Translations under genes and position numbers: made by a program
Notes under the pieces: model-generated
What the model was told of the DNA's origin: nothing
What the model saw: only the letters and a program-made list of their open reading frames with translations
The model's database searches: none
Part shown: positions 61,376 to 64,000 of the stretch, one piece after another
Numbering within the stretch: the first letter of the stretch is position 1
Layout: each line of letters starts with the position of its first letter
Assembly: GCF_907164915.1 (NCBI RefSeq)
Contig: NC_061868.1
Location: 21,819,819 to 21,883,818 of the forward strand
DNA: 64,000 bases
From: Impatiens glandulifera
Taxonomy: Eukaryota; Streptophyta; Magnoliopsida; Ericales; Balsaminaceae
Direction of reading: 5' to 3'

Positions 61376-61443
61376 CTAGTGGGATTTGATCCATGGTCAC
61401 CTGTGTGACAGGCAGAGGCGTTTACCACTACGCTACAACAACT
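61376..61443 (-). other. tRNA-like segment in LTR (second copy)
   Basis: Same A-box-like and B-box-like motifs as at 57726-57795, with small differences (GTGACCATGGATCAAATCCC; CTGTCACAC in place of CAGTCACAC). Confidence 0.5.
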
Positions 61444-61667
61444 TCTTGGTATATTTAAACCAATTAATATACTTGATATAACTTAGCGGTTTAACATATA
61501 TATTTGAACTTAGTTTTATCTATTCATTAAACTTTTCATAAGTTATAACAATTATTTTCTATCAATTTCTCCCTTTTTGATTATTTAGAATAAATATTCA
61601 AAACTTGAAATGTGTGGCCGGTTTAAAATTAATCTACTTAATTTTTCTATCAATTATCTTTTACCTT

Positions 61668-61816
61668 ATCAATTTCTCCCTTTTTGATTATTTTATTTAA
61701 AATTATCAAAATCATGTAGGAATGCAAGTATAGGCCGGTTTCAAAAATAGCTTTATATATATATATAAGTAACCGAAAAAGGGAAAATATTATATAGACA
61801 CCGAAATAAACATAGA
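61668..61816 (-). other. Polypurine tract and 3' internal edge of the right-hand element
   Basis: The reverse polypurine tract ATTTCTCCCTTTTTG is followed by TTATTTTATTTAAAATTATC, matching 56344-56405. It marks the 3' end of the internal region holding the extra ORF at its right. Confidence 0.65.
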
Positions 61817-64000
61817 TTAGGAAAAGTGAGCCCCTATTCTGATTCGGAAAATGTGAAGTCTTTCATCATTCATCGGTTGGTTCTTCCTCATCCGGTTGAT
61901 CCGGTCTTGAAGATGAACCTTCAGCTTGCGGTTGACCGCCCGTGCTGATTGGAACCGCATTGGAGACTCGTTGTCTTGTAGAACGCAGCTCGAGGTTTTC
62001 TTCGAGTTCATCCTCGGTGTGCATAGCTGGGTTCGGTTGAGTTTCAATGATTGTCTCGGTAATCCTTTCCAGCATTTTTCTTGCCGAAACATTCCTTTTT
62101 CGTTTTACCGGAACCGAAGAGGAGGAAGCCGCCTTGGACTTCTTGTGAGCCCTGACATATTCTTCGAGCCCTTGTTTTTGTGCGTTTAACCGCTCTGCAT
62201 CTTTGGCCGCTTAAGCTGTCATGGACTTCGCAAGTCCCGGATATTTAGCCGTTGTGTTTCGTTCGCGCACGGCTATTTCCTCTTCGGACAATCGCGGTGC
62301 CTCCTTTGCTTTCCTCGCTTCTTCGTCCAGCGCATCTTGAACTTCCTTAGCCGCTCGGGCGTTTGCCTCCTCAACCGTTGTATCAGCATTAATCTTGGCC
62401 TTGATTAATTCATTTACCTGTTCGGTTAGCGCCTTGAGGTCGACTTCAAGTTGGGTATTTCGGTTCTCAAGGTTTGCATTCTTTTCCTCGAGGCTGATGA
62501 CTTTGTTGAGTGTGGAAGCGGCTTCATTGCTTGACCGCCCCAGGTCTTCATCGACCTTTGTGAGCTGTTGCTCGGTTTCCCTTTCAAACTGACCCATGTC
62601 ATCCACCATCCTTGAGGTCTTTTCTTCCAAGTCCTCGGTTTGCTTAAGATGTTCATTGTCCAGAATGGTGTCGTCCCGGTATTCGGCTTCGATGTCTGTG
62701 ATCCGGGCCTCTGCCTTTACAAGATCATCCCTCGTCTTTTCGGCTAACAGGATTGTTTGGCGCGTGGCTTTCTTGATTTTCCTCTTCCACGGTCGAACCT
62801 TTGAGTTGGCAAACTCTTGGATAAGAGTCTTTACCCTTTCTTCGGTGACCTCCGGTTCTGAATCCCCAGGTTGATGGGTTTCAAGAGGACCGATGAAAGG
62901 AGTCCCCGTCCTTTCGTCGGTTTCGTTTATGACCGGATCCGCTAGAGGAGATGTATTTCCTGGATTCTGACCGGCACCGGTTTCAAGAACTAGAGAGTGC
63001 GGTGTATTTTTCTGTCTGTGCACTGCTTCAAGCCGCTCTATTTCTTCAGTGAATTCTCATTTCTTTATCTCAAGCTTATCCAACACCAGGAGCTGTAATT
63101 TAGCCTTCGGTGTTCCCGCAACATACCATTCTGAAAGCTTTCAGATACGTACGATTAGCTTTTGTAGCCGAGCACGCAGTTTCACGATTGCGTGTCGGTC
63201 CATGGCTTCGTTAGGATCTTCGGCGTTTGTGAGGCTTATAACGTTTTCTTATATCTCCTTCAGCCTTCTGAAACTTTGTTCATCGGTTAGGCCCGGTAAC
63301 ATGTGTTTGGAGAATTTATCGCATCGGTACTCGTGCCATTCCCGGTATACTGTGGCAGCCGCTTGAACTCGCAGTTCGATTTCCTCCAGGATTCTGCGCA
63401 CTATAATTTCGGCCATCTTCTAGTCGTTGTCAGCGGTAGCCTCTTCCTCCCCACGTTCGTCTGCATCGGCATTGGTGTTTTCAAGGCTTGCGGCCGCACC
63501 GGTATTGTCAGGACTTGTAGCCGATTGTTCCTCTTCAATCGGTCCTTCTTTATCAGATGGGATGTCATCGGTTTTCTGTGATCCTGTTCGGTCAGATGTG
63601 GAAGCCGAGTCTTCCTCATCTTGCGTTTGCGGTTCCTTGAATACTATCTTCTCCTTATCCTTGCTTCCGGACTTGCCTTTTACCGGAGCCGGTTTCTCGG
63701 TTGTAGATCTCTTCTTTCGGCCTCCTGTTGAACCGGGGGCCGGCTGCTTCCTTTCCAGGAATTGTTTGGATGTTATGATTTTGCTTGAGGAGAGAAGAAC
63801 ACCAGGACCGATGTTAATGTTGTTATGCAGTATAATCTTGCCAAGTGGGATGGCGTATCCCCATGACCGGGCGGAATCCGGTTTCACCATGTCTTTCATA
63901 TTGTTGAAAATCTCCTTCGCCTAGTTGACATTCGTACCGTCCAGCAAACCGATAAGCATCTCGATTTTGGCCTTGGTGAGGTTGTCGTAATTTCCACCTC
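61817..64000 (-). pseudogene. Broken copy 4 of the extra ORF (runs off the window)
   Basis: Reading leftwards from 64000: GNYDNLTKAKIEMLIGLLDG then TNVN and a TAG at 63929-63931, exactly where the other copies have the Trp of INW. After it come EIFNNMKDMV, WGYAIPLGKIILHNNINIGP and SSSKIITSKQFLERK. A Ser/Asp/Glu-rich linker with DIPSDKEGPIEEE ends at 63420. Further frames (63366-63024 broken; 63023-62211 open) give a long coiled coil (VNELIKAKINADTTVEEANA; LEEKNANLENRNTQLEVDLK). The tail at 62092-61817 is basic and acidic low complexity. Layout matches copy 2 (N-terminal domain, linker, coiled coil). The N-terminal part lies beyond the window. Function is unknown. Confidence 0.7.

Larger units (their letters stand above)
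59784..61650 (-). repeat. Copia LTR, shared between two element bodies
   Basis: It starts TGTTAGGATCGGGG at 59784 and is very similar to 56502-58095. It is longer because of five (not three) 51-bp units and a run of ~26-bp AATCAACCGGAACATAC units at 60888-61080. The minus-strand start is near 61565-61650; the exact edge is unclear. It contains the conserved module at 60130-60210 and a TATA box at 60432-60440. To the left is the gag derivative, to the right the 3' internal part of another copy, so it serves as 5' LTR of one and 3' LTR of the other. Confidence 0.75.

Overview
The window looks like nuclear DNA of a flowering plant, most likely a eudicot. The evidence is AT-rich non-coding DNA with long TA microsatellites, a spliced bHLH transcription-factor gene with GT/AG introns, Ty1/copia retrotransposons with initiator-Met tRNA primer sites, a LINE remnant and a scaffold gap of exactly 100 N. 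No species can be assigned from the sequence alone. Only one ordinary host gene is visible; almost everything else is transposon or tandem repeat.

Layout. Positions 1-6303 (+) hold the 3' part of a copia element: two broken copies of an unusual extra ORF, each behind a TATA box (382-1136 and 1682-4718), then a polypurine tract and an LTR (4898-6303). Positions 6412-15290 hold a diverged inverted pair of ~2.5 kb repeats around a 3.7 kb AT-rich spacer. The bHLH gene lies at 17344-21832 (four exons, 344 residues). A decayed LINE ORF1 copy lies at about 24630-26678. A second copia family starts at 27905 (308-bp LTR, primer site, gag) and is cut at 28714 by an LTR of a third family.

Positions 28714-44256 are dominated by about 14 kb of a 28-bp tandem repeat whose monomer contains a perfect 7-bp-arm hairpin. 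The same 28-mer fills part of the LTR (50440-52084) of the adjacent minus-strand copia element, whose 3' LTR begins at 44256. The array therefore looks like a satellite that arose and expanded inside a retrotransposon LTR. A 1,010-bp solo LTR (42800-43809) with a near-perfect 5-bp target duplication is inserted in the array. The internal region (44257-50439) carries decayed gag, protease, integrase, RT, RNase H and the extra 3' ORF.

Positions 52122-55057 are an AT-rich ~690-bp tandem repeat. Positions 55058-64000 are a head-to-tail pile of CCGGTT-rich copia LTRs on the minus strand (55058, 56502, 59784). Between two of them is a deletion derivative that keeps an open 375-codon gag joined to a protease/RNase H scrap. 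To its right is a fourth copy of the extra ORF.

The two most distinctive things are the LTR-born hairpin satellite, and the extra ORF 3' of pol, which recurs four times across two LTR families with a shared domain (INW ... YAxPL ... GPG) and, in at least two copies, an apparent promoter of its own.
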